From contig NZ_FMIZ01000005.1 in assembly GCF_900095865.1 (NCBI RefSeq), forward strand, positions 62,001-126,000: DNA of 64,000 nt, in the 5' to 3' direction. The translations under genes and the position numbers were made by a program. Within the stretch, counting starts at the first letter, position 1; each line of letters begins with the position of its first letter. This DNA comes from Massilioclostridium coli. Its GTDB lineage: Bacteria; Bacillota; Clostridia; Oscillospirales; Ruminococcaceae. Positions 1-8,820 of this stretch are shown piece after piece. The notes under the pieces are model-generated. The model made no database searches. It was given only the letters and a program-made list of their open reading frames with translations, and was not told where the DNA came from.

Positions 1-1
1 A

Positions 2-355
2 CAATTCAAAGGTAAGTCAGATGAATTGACATGGCTCTGCTCCATAGCAAAAAACCTTTACCATGATGAAATGCGAAGCCGTCAGCGAGTAGCTGATGTG
101 AGTGAAATCAATGACTTGCCATCAAATGAAAATGTTGAGAACTCAGTTGCAGATTCTGACATGGCGTTCCGCATACACCTCGTTCTTCACCGTTTGGAAG
201 AACCATACAAAGAAGTCTTTCAGCTTCGCGTATTCGGGGAACTATCTTTTTCACAAATCGCTGCAATTTTTGGAAAAACAGAATCATGGGCGAGAGTTAC
301 TTATCATCGTGCAAAGCTAAAAATTCAAGAAAGGATGGATGAAAAGCATGAGTAA
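2..355 (+). CDS. ECF-type RNA polymerase sigma factor (5' truncated by window edge)
   Basis: The reading frame is open from base 2, so the true start lies before the window. The visible 117 residues contain the end of sigma region 2 (WLCSIAKNLYHDEMRSR, with the conserved W-L..IA-N pattern) and a region 4 helix-turn-helix (EVFQLRVFGELSFSQIAAIF). ECF sigma factors direct RNA polymerase to a small regulon and are usually held by a membrane anti-sigma factor. The next gene is such a protein, and its start codon (348) overlaps this stop, so the two are translationally coupled. Composition is more AT-rich than the transfer genes downstream, in keeping with cargo of different origin. Confidence 0.85.
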   Translation, partial: QFKGKSDELTWLCSIAKNLYHDEMRSRQRVADVSEINDLPSNENVENSVADSDMAFRIHLVLHRLEEPYKEVFQLRVFGELSFSQIAAIFGKTESWARVTYHRAKLKIQERMDEKHE

Positions 356-1052
356 ACAATGCGATATTGTTCGAGATATTCTTCCGCTGTATGTTGACGG
401 TGCTTGCAGCGAAGCAAGCGCAGAGATGGTAAAAGAGCATTTGAACGCCTGTGCTGACTGTAACGCAATTTATCAAAAATTGCTTTCTCACACGAGCGAA
501 GATGTTCTTCACGAAGAAAGCGAAAGCGTTATTATGCGCCATGAGGCAAAAGAAAAGCAGAGAGGCAGAAAAAAGATAACGATTGCTGTTCTCGTTTCCA
601 TCGCTCTTTGTATCATTGCAATTTTTACAGCTCTCTTTCTGTTACCTATAAACATTGCTTATGAGCCTGTCAAAATCGACTTCCCATTTGAGGTTGAAGA
701 TGTCGAAAACGTTGAAATGTACCACTATGACGGAGTGCCTGCATCAGCAGAAAAGAAAGTAGTTGTTGCTGAAAATGATATAAAGACCCTGTATGATAAG
801 TTCAAGGGCTTATCCCTAAAAGACAAAACGACTGAGGAAACTGCCGGAGCAGATGTGACCAGCTTTAGATTTAACCTCTCAGATGGAACAAGCTACGATT
901 TGATTTACGCCTGCTATGGGGTTAAAAACGGCGAATTGAAGTCAGCAGCAGGCGGTTTTAAGTATTTCACAAGTGCGGATATCGGCTCTTATTGGAACAA
1001 TTTGAATACGGAACTTGAGGCAATTCCTATCAATGAGAGTGAATTGCCGTGA
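348..1052 (+). CDS. Anti-sigma factor-like zinc-finger membrane protein
   Basis: A 234-residue protein. Near residue 30 it has the zf-HC2 pattern H-x3-C-x2-C (HLNACADC) typical of zinc-binding anti-sigma factors. A basic stretch (KEKQRGRKK) precedes one membrane helix (about residues 76-100), and the remaining C-terminal part would be extracytoplasmic. The inferred role is to sequester the ECF sigma factor encoded just upstream until an envelope signal frees it. An earlier in-frame ATG exists at 339, but 348 is preferred because AAGGATGG lies at a usable distance before it and it overlaps the sigma stop codon. The signal sensed cannot be told from sequence. Confidence 0.8.
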   Translation: MSKQCDIVRDILPLYVDGACSEASAEMVKEHLNACADCNAIYQKLLSHTSEDVLHEESESVIMRHEAKEKQRGRKKITIAVLVSIALCIIAIFTALFLLPINIAYEPVKIDFPFEVEDVENVEMYHYDGVPASAEKKVVVAENDIKTLYDKFKGLSLKDKTTEETAGADVTSFRFNLSDGTSYDLIYACYGVKNGELKSAAGGFKYFTSADIGSYWNNLNTELEAIPINESELP

Positions 1053-1075
1053 GCAGATAGCAAACCCAGCCGAGC

Positions 1076-1121
1076 CTGTCAACGGTCAAGATGAACGGCG
1101 CAAATGCGCCGCCGTTGACAG
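1076..1121. repeat. Composite stem-loop downstream of the anti-sigma gene
   Basis: CTGTCAACGG (1076-1085) pairs perfectly with CCGTTGACAG (1112-1121), and a second 6-bp hairpin GGCGCA/TGCGCC lies inside. No T-run follows, so this is not an obvious intrinsic terminator. It marks the step from the AT-rich sigma/anti-sigma pair to the G+C-rich element genes. Confidence 0.6.
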
Positions 1122-1150
1122 CCCCGCCCGTCTTTGCTGTTCGGTAATCA

Positions 1151-1183
1151 AGAGGGCGACAGCACAAGATGCTGCCGCCCTCT
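1151..1183. repeat. 14-bp hairpin before the sigma-like gene
   Basis: AGAGGGCGACAGCA (1151-1164) and TGCTGCCGCCCTCT (1170-1183) pair with one mismatch around a 5-base loop. No T-run follows. It sits about 12 bases before the ribosome site of the 1211 gene, so it could act as a leader structure or a mRNA-processing site. Confidence 0.5.
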
Positions 1184-1210
1184 GCCATTATTCAGAAAGG
1201 GGGATTTTCC

Positions 1211-1669
1211 ATGACCGAACACGAAAAGTATCAAGAACATATCCGGCATACACACGATGCCTTTTGCAAGACTGTTATTCGCCACGCTGCCATAGACGCA
1301 GCCCGGAGCATACGGAGCCGCCGCAAGCGGGAAATCTCGCTTGAATATCTGATAGAAGAAAAACACTATCCATTCAGTACCACAGATAAATACTTTGCGG
1401 AGCAATCCGGCATGACCAGCTATCCGCTTTTCGTCTGTGGTCAGATGGTGCTTTTGGAAAGTCCAGAGCTTGCCGCAGCCCTGTCCGCACTATCACAGAT
1501 GGAACAGGAAATCATTTTCTTGTACTACTTCCAACGATTGACGCATAGGGAGATTGGACGGAGATATGGACGGGCTGGCAACACAACCGGGCGGCGTATT
1601 CAGATGATTTTACGGCGGCTACGGGCAGAGTTGGAGGGTTTGTCCTATGAGCCAGCTACTTCCCTATGA
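1211..1669 (+). CDS. Sigma-70 family-like protein of conjugative elements
   Basis: A 152-residue protein whose last third reads as a sigma region 4: LSQMEQEIIFLYYFQRLTHREIGRRY followed by a basic recognition helix. The N-terminal half has the DAARS-RSRRKREISLE segment seen in the small sigma-like proteins carried by clostridial conjugative and mobilizable elements. The start at 1211 is chosen because AGAAAGGGGG precedes it at about 7 bases; the longer upstream extension lacks a ribosome site. It overlaps the next gene by 23 bp. A similar pair recurs in the ICE at 29588-30260, pointing to a shared regulatory module. Target promoters are unknown. Confidence 0.75.
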   Translation: MTEHEKYQEHIRHTHDAFCKTVIRHAAIDAARSIRSRRKREISLEYLIEEKHYPFSTTDKYFAEQSGMTSYPLFVCGQMVLLESPELAAALSALSQMEQEIIFLYYFQRLTHREIGRRYGRAGNTTGRRIQMILRRLRAELEGLSYEPATSL

Positions 1670-1844
1670 GACAATCGTTAAGGCAAGCGAGGGCGACCCG
1701 GAAGCTGTTGCCGCCGTCCTATCCCATTATGCGGGATATGTCCGCTCTTGTGCGAAAATGGACGGACAGATTAACACGGATATGCAGGAGCATATCGTCA
1801 GGCAACTGATAGAAAGCCTGTTGAAGTTCCGCTTTGACCGCTAA
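1647..1844 (+). CDS. Conjugative-transposon helix-turn-helix protein
   Basis: A 65-residue protein beginning MSQLLPYETIVKASEGDPEAV, the signature of the short helix-turn-helix proteins (Tn916 Orf-like, HTH_16 type) that follow a sigma-like gene in these elements. The region ends with a conserved IVRQLIESLLKFRFDR-type helix. GGAGGG (1633-1638) gives an 8-base spacing to the ATG. It overlaps the upstream sigma-like gene and is presumably co-expressed with it. The inferred role is regulation of element transfer or excision genes; no experimental function is implied by the sequence. Confidence 0.75.
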   Translation: MSQLLPYETIVKASEGDPEAVAAVLSHYAGYVRSCAKMDGQINTDMQEHIVRQLIESLLKFRFDR

Positions 1845-1862
1845 ACAGAAAAGTTGTATAAT
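1834..1862 (+). promoter_or_regulatory. Sigma-A-type promoter for the 1902 gene
   Basis: TTGACC (1834-1839), a 17-base spacer and a perfect TATAAT (1857-1862). The -35 box overlaps the end of the upstream HTH gene. Placed about 40 bases before the ATG at 1902. Confidence 0.65.
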
Positions 1863-1901
1863 TAGAGCCTGACAAATTAAACTTCAATGAGGGTAGAGCA
1901 A

Positions 1902-2312
1902 ATGGAACAGATTATCAATTATAGAGACATACCCACAGATAAAAGGATTGACATATTAAATGCTCTTGAGCGAATAGGTTTTTTTCCGGCATACGGCGGC
2001 GTGAGAACAATGCAGCAAATTATGGAAAAGTCAGTTCCAGGTTCAGGCCCACAATTCTATTTCGTTTTCCGTGAAAATGAGTTGATAGGGTACAATTTTC
2101 TCATTGGGGACACTAAGAAATATAAAGCGTTCCCATGGCTTGCTATTAGCAATATGGATGAGCAGAAGTTGACTGTTTGTGAAGAACTGATGAAAATACA
2201 AATTGCCTTTTTTGAAGAACTCGGAATGCAAAAGATAGCAGATCATTGCGTTAGGATTATGGAAGATTACAGAAAAGGAATTGGAAAGCGGAAAGAAAGC
2301 GATTGCAGATAA
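1902..2312 (+). CDS. Uncharacterised 136-residue cargo protein
   Basis: I do not recognise this gene. It starts MEQIINYRDIPTDKR after GAGGG at 8 bases; an upstream ATG at 1887 lacks a ribosome site. A central stretch (FYFVFRENELIGYNFLIGD) looks like paired beta strands resembling part of a GNAT acetyltransferase fold, but the usual acetyl-CoA loop (R/Q-x2-G-x-G/A) is not evident, so that assignment is weak. It has its own promoter (1834-1862) and an intrinsic terminator downstream (2368-2404), so it is a stand-alone transcription unit between the sigma/HTH pair and the mobilization genes. Base composition is more AT-rich than its neighbours, which fits recently acquired cargo. Confidence 0.5.
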   Translation: MEQIINYRDIPTDKRIDILNALERIGFFPAYGGVRTMQQIMEKSVPGSGPQFYFVFRENELIGYNFLIGDTKKYKAFPWLAISNMDEQKLTVCEELMKIQIAFFEELGMQKIADHCVRIMEDYRKGIGKRKESDCR

Positions 2313-2367
2313 ATTCCATTTGAAAACGGCTGACAATTTAATACCGCCGCCCATCACAGCGGCAGAT

Positions 2368-2404
2368 AAGCAGTAAATCTTGAAAAGGTTTACTGCTTTT
2401 TTTG
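2368..2404 (+). terminator. Intrinsic terminator after the 1902 gene
   Basis: AAGCAGTAAA (2368-2377) pairs perfectly with TTTACTGCTT (2389-2398), followed directly by five more T residues. Confidence 0.8.
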
Positions 2405-2751
2405 CGCCCATTTTCAAAAATCTTTGGCAAACCACACCGCCGGATTGTTGTAGGGAGCAGACAGGAAAAACAAAAAAATTTCCGCTGCGTTTGCCAAAAC
2501 GACCCCTTTTCACCGTTGTAGTGGTGAACAGCGGGCAGAACACGCCACCGCAATCGCTATATTGGTGGAGCAAGCCAGTATATCCGCAAACCAGAGCCGC
2601 CGAGGAAAGCGGTAGTTTTTTAGAGCAAGATTCTACCACGGTGCCAAAATCCGCATATCTGCGGTTTTGCCCCCTTTGGTAAATCTTGTTGGGGAGTGCC
2701 TTCCCCAAACCCTGCTCATGCGCCCTGTCGGGCGAGAAAGGAGGTCAACGC
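2405..2751 (+). other. oriT: Candidate oriT region of the mobilizable element
   Basis: This non-coding stretch precedes mobC. It holds a 16-base segment (2414-2429, TCAAAAATCTTTGGCA) also present in the ICE at 18690-18705, a hairpin at 2645-2669 (CAAAA-t-CCGCA / TGCGGTTTTG), and a core at 2685-2713 reading CTTGTTGGGGAGTG... then TCCCCAAACCCT. The core is a 7-bp hairpin (2689-2695 / 2702-2708). The same hairpin-plus-core layout appears twice in the ICE. Position directly upstream of mobC and relaxase and the repeated layout support an origin of transfer; the nick position is not determined. Confidence 0.65.
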
Positions 2752-3150
2752 TTGAAGAAAAAATACAACACGCCCCACCGCTGCCATGTGGTCAAAACCC
2801 GCATGACCGAGGAAGAATACGCCGACTTTACCGAGCGGCTGAAACACTATGACATGAGCCAAGCCGAATTTATCCGGCAATCCATTACACGGGCGACTAT
2901 TCGCCCCATCGTTACCGTTTCCCCGGTCAATGATGAACTGTTGTCCGCCGTTGGCAGGCTGACCGCTGAATACGGAAAAATCGGCAGCAACCTCAATCAG
3001 ATTGCCCGCGCCCTCAACGAGTACGGCACACCATACAATGCCCTGTCCGTTGAAATACGCGCTGCCATTTCTGACCTTGCCGCCTTGAAGTTTGAAGTCT
3101 TGCGAAAGGTAGGTGACGCTGTTGGCAACATTCAAACATATCAGCTCTAA
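2752..3150 (+). CDS. mobC: MobC-family relaxosome accessory protein
   Basis: A 132-residue protein. The N-terminal part (VVKTRMTEEEYADFTERL) resembles a ribbon-helix-helix DNA-binding domain, and the C-terminal part carries the MobC signature GKIGSNLNQIARALNEYG. MobC proteins bind oriT and help the relaxase melt and nick DNA. The start is TTG at 2752, with AAAGGAGG seven bases upstream; no ATG fits. Its 3' end overlaps the relaxase start, indicating translational coupling. Together with the relaxase it should allow this element to be mobilized by the conjugation machinery of the surrounding ICE. Confidence 0.85.
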   Translation: MKKKYNTPHRCHVVKTRMTEEEYADFTERLKHYDMSQAEFIRQSITRATIRPIVTVSPVNDELLSAVGRLTAEYGKIGSNLNQIARALNEYGTPYNALSVEIRAAISDLAALKFEVLRKVGDAVGNIQTYQL

Positions 3151-4741
3151 AAATGCGGACTATGGCGCTGCCGAGCAGTACCTCACCTTTGAACATGACG
3201 AGTTTACCATGAAGCCCACCCTTGATGAAAACGGGCGGCTCATACTCCGGGAGGACTACCGAATAGCAACGCTGAACTGCGGCGGCGAAGATTTTGCCGT
3301 TGCCTGTATGCGCTCCAATCTCCGCTATGGGAAGAACCAGAAGCGGGAAGATGTAAAAAGCCACCACTACATTATCAGCTTTGACCCACGGGACGCGGCA
3401 GACAACGGCTTGACCGTAGACCAGGCGCAGGTGTTGGGCGAGGAATTTTGCCGGAAGCAGTTTCCCGGACACCAAGCTATTGTTTGCACCCACCCGGACG
3501 GACACAACCACAGCGGCAATATCCATGTGCATATCGTTATCAATTCCCTGCGGATAGCGGAAGTTCCGTTCCTGCCCTACATGGACAGACCAGCAGACAC
3601 CCGCGCCGGGTGTAAGCACCGCTGCACAGACGCAGCGATGGAATACTTCAAAGCCGAAGTCATGGAGCTGTGCCACCGGGAAAATCTCTATCAAATCGAC
3701 CTTTTGCATGGCAGCAAGAACCGCATTACCGAGCGTGAGTATTGGGTGCAGCGGAAAGGACAGGAAAAGCTGGACAAGGAAGCCGCTGCCTTGCCAGCCG
3801 GAGAACAGCCCGCCAAGCCCACAAAGTTTGAAACGGACAAGGAAAAATTGCGGCAGATCATACGCGCCGCACTGTCCTCTGCCGCCAGCTATGACGAGTT
3901 TGCCGCCGTTCTCTTACAGCAGGGCGTGACCGTCAAGGAGAGCCGGGGGCGGCTGTCCTATCTCACGCCGGACAGGACAAAGCCCATTACCGCCCGCAAG
4001 CTGGGCGATGATTTTGACCGCGCCGCCGTTCTTGCCCTTTTGGAACAGAACACCCACAGAGCCACCGAGCAGACAGCAGCCATACCCGAATACCCCCGCA
4101 GCATAAAGGAGCGTTTGGAGAGCAAAAAAGCTGTCCAAACCACACCGGAAAAGGACGGTATTCAGCGCATGGTTGACCGGGCGGCAAAGCGAGCCGAGGG
4201 AAAAGGCGTGGGCTATGACCGCTGGGCGGCAATCCACAATCTGAAACAAATGGCGGCTACCGTTGCCGCCTACGGGCAGTACGGCTATTCGCCGGAGGAA
4301 CTGGACGCAGCCCTTGTATCCGCCAATGCGGATTTACAGGACAGCACCGCCAAGCTGAAAGCCCTGGACGCTGCTATCCGGGAGAAAAAGGAGCTTCAGA
4401 CACAGGTGCTTGCCTATGCCAAGACCAAGCCTGCCCGTGACGGTCTGAAAGCGCAGAAAACGGAGAAAGCCCGCAGCACCTACCGGGAACGGCACGAAAG
4501 CGATTTTATCATAGCGGACGCAGCCACCCGTTATTTCCGGGCGCATGGCGTTTCCAAGCTGCCAAGCCATAAAGCCCTGCAAGCGGAAATCGAGCTGCTT
4601 ACCGCCGAAAAGAACGCCCACTACAACGAATACCGGGAGAAAAAAGCCCGTGTCAAGGAGCTGCATACCGTGAAAAGCAACCTTTCCCAAATCCTGCAAG
4701 GCGAGAAAGACAGGCAGAAAAAGCACGAACAGGAGCGTTAA
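3122..4741 (+). CDS. MOBP-type relaxase (MobA/VirD2 family)
   Basis: A 539-residue relaxase that would nick oriT and stay covalently attached to the transferred strand. Visible motifs are the metal-binding histidine cluster HPDGHNHSGNIHVHIVIN around residue 125, and the N-terminal ATFKHISSKNADY block with its candidate catalytic tyrosines. The C-terminal half is charged and helical (coiled-coil-like), as usual in this group. The likely start is TTG at 3122 (MATFKH...), matching the family's N terminus; GTG at 3113 would add three residues. It overlaps mobC by 29 bp. It differs clearly from the ICE's own relaxase at 24203, but the two have a similar helical tail region (YDRWAAIHNLKQMAAT here, YEQWAKIHNLKQAAKT there). 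Confidence 0.9.
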   Translation: MATFKHISSKNADYGAAEQYLTFEHDEFTMKPTLDENGRLILREDYRIATLNCGGEDFAVACMRSNLRYGKNQKREDVKSHHYIISFDPRDAADNGLTVDQAQVLGEEFCRKQFPGHQAIVCTHPDGHNHSGNIHVHIVINSLRIAEVPFLPYMDRPADTRAGCKHRCTDAAMEYFKAEVMELCHRENLYQIDLLHGSKNRITEREYWVQRKGQEKLDKEAAALPAGEQPAKPTKFETDKEKLRQIIRAALSSAASYDEFAAVLLQQGVTVKESRGRLSYLTPDRTKPITARKLGDDFDRAAVLALLEQNTHRATEQTAAIPEYPRSIKERLESKKAVQTTPEKDGIQRMVDRAAKRAEGKGVGYDRWAAIHNLKQMAATVAAYGQYGYSPEELDAALVSANADLQDSTAKLKALDAAIREKKELQTQVLAYAKTKPARDGLKAQKTEKARSTYRERHESDFIIADAATRYFRAHGVSKLPSHKALQAEIELLTAEKNAHYNEYREKKARVKELHTVKSNLSQILQGEKDRQKKHEQER

Positions 4742-4914
4742 AAACCGCCCCAAACGATACCAAAACGGGGATATGCCCTGCACCCTATCCGCAATACTAC
4801 CCACCTTTGAAACGGGGCATACAGCGCAGGAAATCCCCGAAAATGACACCGAGAAACTACATTTTTACCGACCTATCCGCTTATACCAGCGGAAACGGCA
4901 GAAAGGAGCGAGAA

Positions 4915-5109
4915 ATGCCACGCATGAGCAAAAAGCGGCGGTTGGAATGGAGCTTTTTCCTCAACCACCGAAACCGTATTACCTACAATGACCTTTGCCG
5001 GGGCTGCACACACGGCTGCAAGCAGAGCTTCCGGGCGATTATCGTCCTCTGCCCCCGGTATTTCTCTAAGAGATGGAAACACAGGGAGGACACCGCCAAT
5101 GGCAGATAA
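4915..5109 (+). CDS. Small conserved Cys-containing protein of mobilizable elements
   Basis: A 64-residue basic protein beginning MPRMSKKRRLEWSFFLNHRN, with a CRGCTHGC cysteine cluster near the middle and a further cysteine before PRYFSKR. GAAAGGAG lies six bases before the ATG. Such a short gene is commonly found between the relaxase and the replication initiator in clostridial mobilizable elements; the function is unknown. The cysteine spacing (C-x2-C-x3-C) could bind a metal. Its last 11 bp overlap the next gene. Confidence 0.6.
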   Translation: MPRMSKKRRLEWSFFLNHRNRITYNDLCRGCTHGCKQSFRAIIVLCPRYFSKRWKHREDTANGR

Positions 5110-5839
5110 CCGCAAATATTACTACCTCAAACTGAAAGAAAACTTCTTCGACAGCGATTCCATTGTGCTGTTGGAGGACATGAAAGACGGGATTTTGTAT
5201 TCCAATATCCTCTTGAAGCTGTACTTAAAATCGCTGAAAAATGGCGGCAGATTGCAGCTTGACGAGCATATCCCCTATACCGCCCAGATGATAGCCACGC
5301 TGACCCGTCACCAAATCGGGACGGTGGAACGGGCATTAGCCATCTTCCAGCAGTTAGGGCTTGTGGAGCAGCTTGACTGCGGGCTGCTTTATATGACCGA
5401 CATCGAGCTGATGATCGGTCAATCCTCTACCGAAGCGGAACGGAAACGCGCCGCAAGGCTTGAAAATAAGGCACTTTTGCCGCCGCGGACAAATGGCGGA
5501 CATTTGTCCGACATTCGTCCACCAGAGATAGAGATAAAGAAAGAGATAGATATAGAGTTAGAAAAAGAGGAAGAGTTAAAGGGACAAGCCCTCGCCCGCA
5601 GCTATGGCAGATATGAGAATGTATTTCTGACTGATACGGAGCTTTCCGAACTGCAAGCGGAGCTGCCCGAAAAATGGGCGTACTATATTGAGCGGCTTTC
5701 CGGCTATATCGCGTCCACGGGCAAGAAATATAAAAACCACGCCGCCACTATTCGCAGATGGGCGGCAGACGATACCGCAAAGGCTGCCCCGAAACAGGGC
5801 ATACCCGAATACACCTGCAAGGAGGGCGAGAGCTTATGA
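5099..5839 (+). CDS. Replication initiator / phage-type replisome organizer protein
   Basis: A 246-residue protein. The N-terminal 120 residues (YYYLKLKENFFDSDSIVLLE ... YSNILLKLYLKSLKNGGRL) match the phage replisome organizer N-terminal family, a winged-helix domain that binds the origin. The rest is a low-complexity acidic linker and a short helical domain. Together with the DnaC-like protein that overlaps it at ATGA (5836-5839), it would build a minimal replication module, letting the excised circle replicate. AGGGAGGA eight bases before the ATG at 5099 supports the start. Confidence 0.75.
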   Translation: MADNRKYYYLKLKENFFDSDSIVLLEDMKDGILYSNILLKLYLKSLKNGGRLQLDEHIPYTAQMIATLTRHQIGTVERALAIFQQLGLVEQLDCGLLYMTDIELMIGQSSTEAERKRAARLENKALLPPRTNGGHLSDIRPPEIEIKKEIDIELEKEEELKGQALARSYGRYENVFLTDTELSELQAELPEKWAYYIERLSGYIASTGKKYKNHAATIRRWAADDTAKAAPKQGIPEYTCKEGESL

Positions 5840-6675
5840 GTAATCTGTTTACAGAACGAGTTTTGAATATGACGGCTGTTACCCCACAGCCGGAGGACTA
5901 CATGGGCGAGGACGGACTGCTTTACTGCGGCAAGTGTCACACTCCGAAAGAAGCCTACTTCCCGGAAAAGCAAGCCGCCTTGTTTGGGCGTGACCGCCAC
6001 CCGGCAGAATGTGACTGCCAGAAAGCCCAGCGTTTGGAGCGTGAAGCCGCCGAACAGCGCAGAAAGCACCTTGACACCGTGGAGGACTTGAAACGCCGGG
6101 GATTTACCAATCCCACCATGCAGGAATGGACTTTTGCCAATGACAACGGGAAATGCCCGCAAATGGAGATTGCACACTTCTATGTGGAGCATTGGGAAAC
6201 CATGCGCGAGGAAAATATCGGCTATCTGCTATGGGGCAAAGTTGGCACAGGAAAAAGCTATTTTGCCGGGTGTATCGCCAATGCCCTCATGGAGCAGGAA
6301 GTCGCTGTCCGCATGACGAACTTTTCTGCGATTTTGAATGACCTGACCGCCAGCTTTGAGGGGCGCAACGAGTATATCGAGCGTCTTTGCCGTTTTCCTC
6401 TGCTTATCATTGATGATTTTGGAATGGAGCGCGGCACAGAGTACGGTTTAGAACAGGTCTACAATGTGATTGACAGCCGCTACCGTAGCCGCAAGCCCTT
6501 AATCGTTACCACCAATCTGACATTGGACAGCCTGCAAAATCCGCTGGACACCGCCCATGCCCGGATTTATGACCGCCTTTTGGAAATGTGCGCCCCTATC
6601 CTCTTTACGGGAGAGAACTTCCGCCGTGAAACGGCGCAAGCCAAGCTGAACAGACTAAAAGAATTGATGAAATGA
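5836..6675 (+). CDS. DnaC/IstB-like ATP-binding helicase loader
   Basis: A 279-residue AAA+ protein. It has an N-terminal Cys cluster (CGKCHTPKEAYF, later CDC), a Walker A motif GKVGTGKSYFAG near residue 140, a Walker B LLIIDDFGMER, and the sensor-like segment LIVTTNLTL. DnaC-type proteins load the replicative helicase; IstB-type proteins aid transposition. Coupling by a 4-bp ATGA overlap to the replisome organizer gene makes the replication role more likely. Confidence 0.85.
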   Translation: MSNLFTERVLNMTAVTPQPEDYMGEDGLLYCGKCHTPKEAYFPEKQAALFGRDRHPAECDCQKAQRLEREAAEQRRKHLDTVEDLKRRGFTNPTMQEWTFANDNGKCPQMEIAHFYVEHWETMREENIGYLLWGKVGTGKSYFAGCIANALMEQEVAVRMTNFSAILNDLTASFEGRNEYIERLCRFPLLIIDDFGMERGTEYGLEQVYNVIDSRYRSRKPLIVTTNLTLDSLQNPLDTAHARIYDRLLEMCAPILFTGENFRRETAQAKLNRLKELMK

Positions 6676-6687
6676 AAGGAGTTGCCT

Positions 6688-6879
6688 ATGGCAGAGAACA
6701 AGCAGAACACCACCCCGGAACGCCGCCCGGACTGCGTGACAGAGATCCGCATGGGCAACACCGTCCTTGTCGTTTCCGGCTTTTTCAAAAAAGATACCAC
6801 CGACACCGCAGCCGATAAGATGATGAAAGTGCTGGAGGCGGAAGCCGCCGCAGGACACAAAGCCCAGCTTTCGCCCTAA
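6688..6879 (+). CDS. tnpW: TnpW-like transposon-encoded protein
   Basis: A 63-residue protein (MAENKQNTTPERRPD... then IRMGNTVLVVSGFFKKDTTD and a C-terminal helix with KMMKVLEAEA). It matches the small TnpW protein that accompanies the serine recombinase in Tn4451-like elements. The start at 6688 follows AAAGGAG by six bases. The precise role is not established; location immediately before tnpX suggests a link with excision or its control. Confidence 0.7.
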   Translation: MAENKQNTTPERRPDCVTEIRMGNTVLVVSGFFKKDTTDTAADKMMKVLEAEAAAGHKAQLSP

Positions 6880-6944
6880 CGCTACAAGCCGCACAGAAAA
6901 ATCGTCATTTTACCGGGCGGTAAAGAAGCAGAAGCCGCTATACA

Positions 6945-8621
<1,677 letters not shown>

Positions 8622-8708
8622 CCGCCCGCCCTATCCGATATCAAAGGCAAGTATCGGATAGGAAAGGCAAAATTTTTTACGCTTCTATTACTTCTTTATC
8701 ACACATAA
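8622..8708. other. Right terminal segment of the mobilizable element
   Basis: Between the recombinase stop and the first base of maff2 homology lie 87 bases. They include a short repeat, CCTATCCGATA (8629-8640 region) and TATCGGATAGG (8652-8662), which form an inverted pair and could be recombinase end-binding sequence. An in-frame TAA (8706-8708) directly precedes the maff2 codons, showing where the foreign DNA stops. Confidence 0.5.
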
Positions 8709-8804
8709 GCAAAAAGCCAGGGCATGAAACAGCTCATGGCGGGCGGCGGCGTTGCCCTTATCGGCGGCACCCTTGTACCTCTGCTTTCCGGCCTGTTCGG
8801 TTAA
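8709..8804 (+). pseudogene. maff2 3' fragment, disrupted by the nested element
   Basis: The frame reads AKSQGMKQLMAGGGVALIG and ends LVPLLSGLFG, which is the C-terminal part of the Maff2 family of small membrane proteins found before the TrbL/VirB6-like gene in Tn1549-type ICEs. Family members have an upstream half with a first membrane helix and then ...NPGAKSQGMKQLMAGG; here the upstream half is replaced by mobilizable-element DNA. Thus the nested element inserted inside this gene. A short peptide from the ATG at 8724 could still be made (26 residues, one hydrophobic helix). Confidence 0.75.
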
Positions 8805-8820
8805 GCGGCGGGGTTAGCTT

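Noticed and set aside
2043-2708. Long minus-strand frame (221 codons) over the 1902 gene and oriT region
   Set aside because: Antisense to a better gene and to the transfer-origin-like repeats; no start signal and no family-like pattern.
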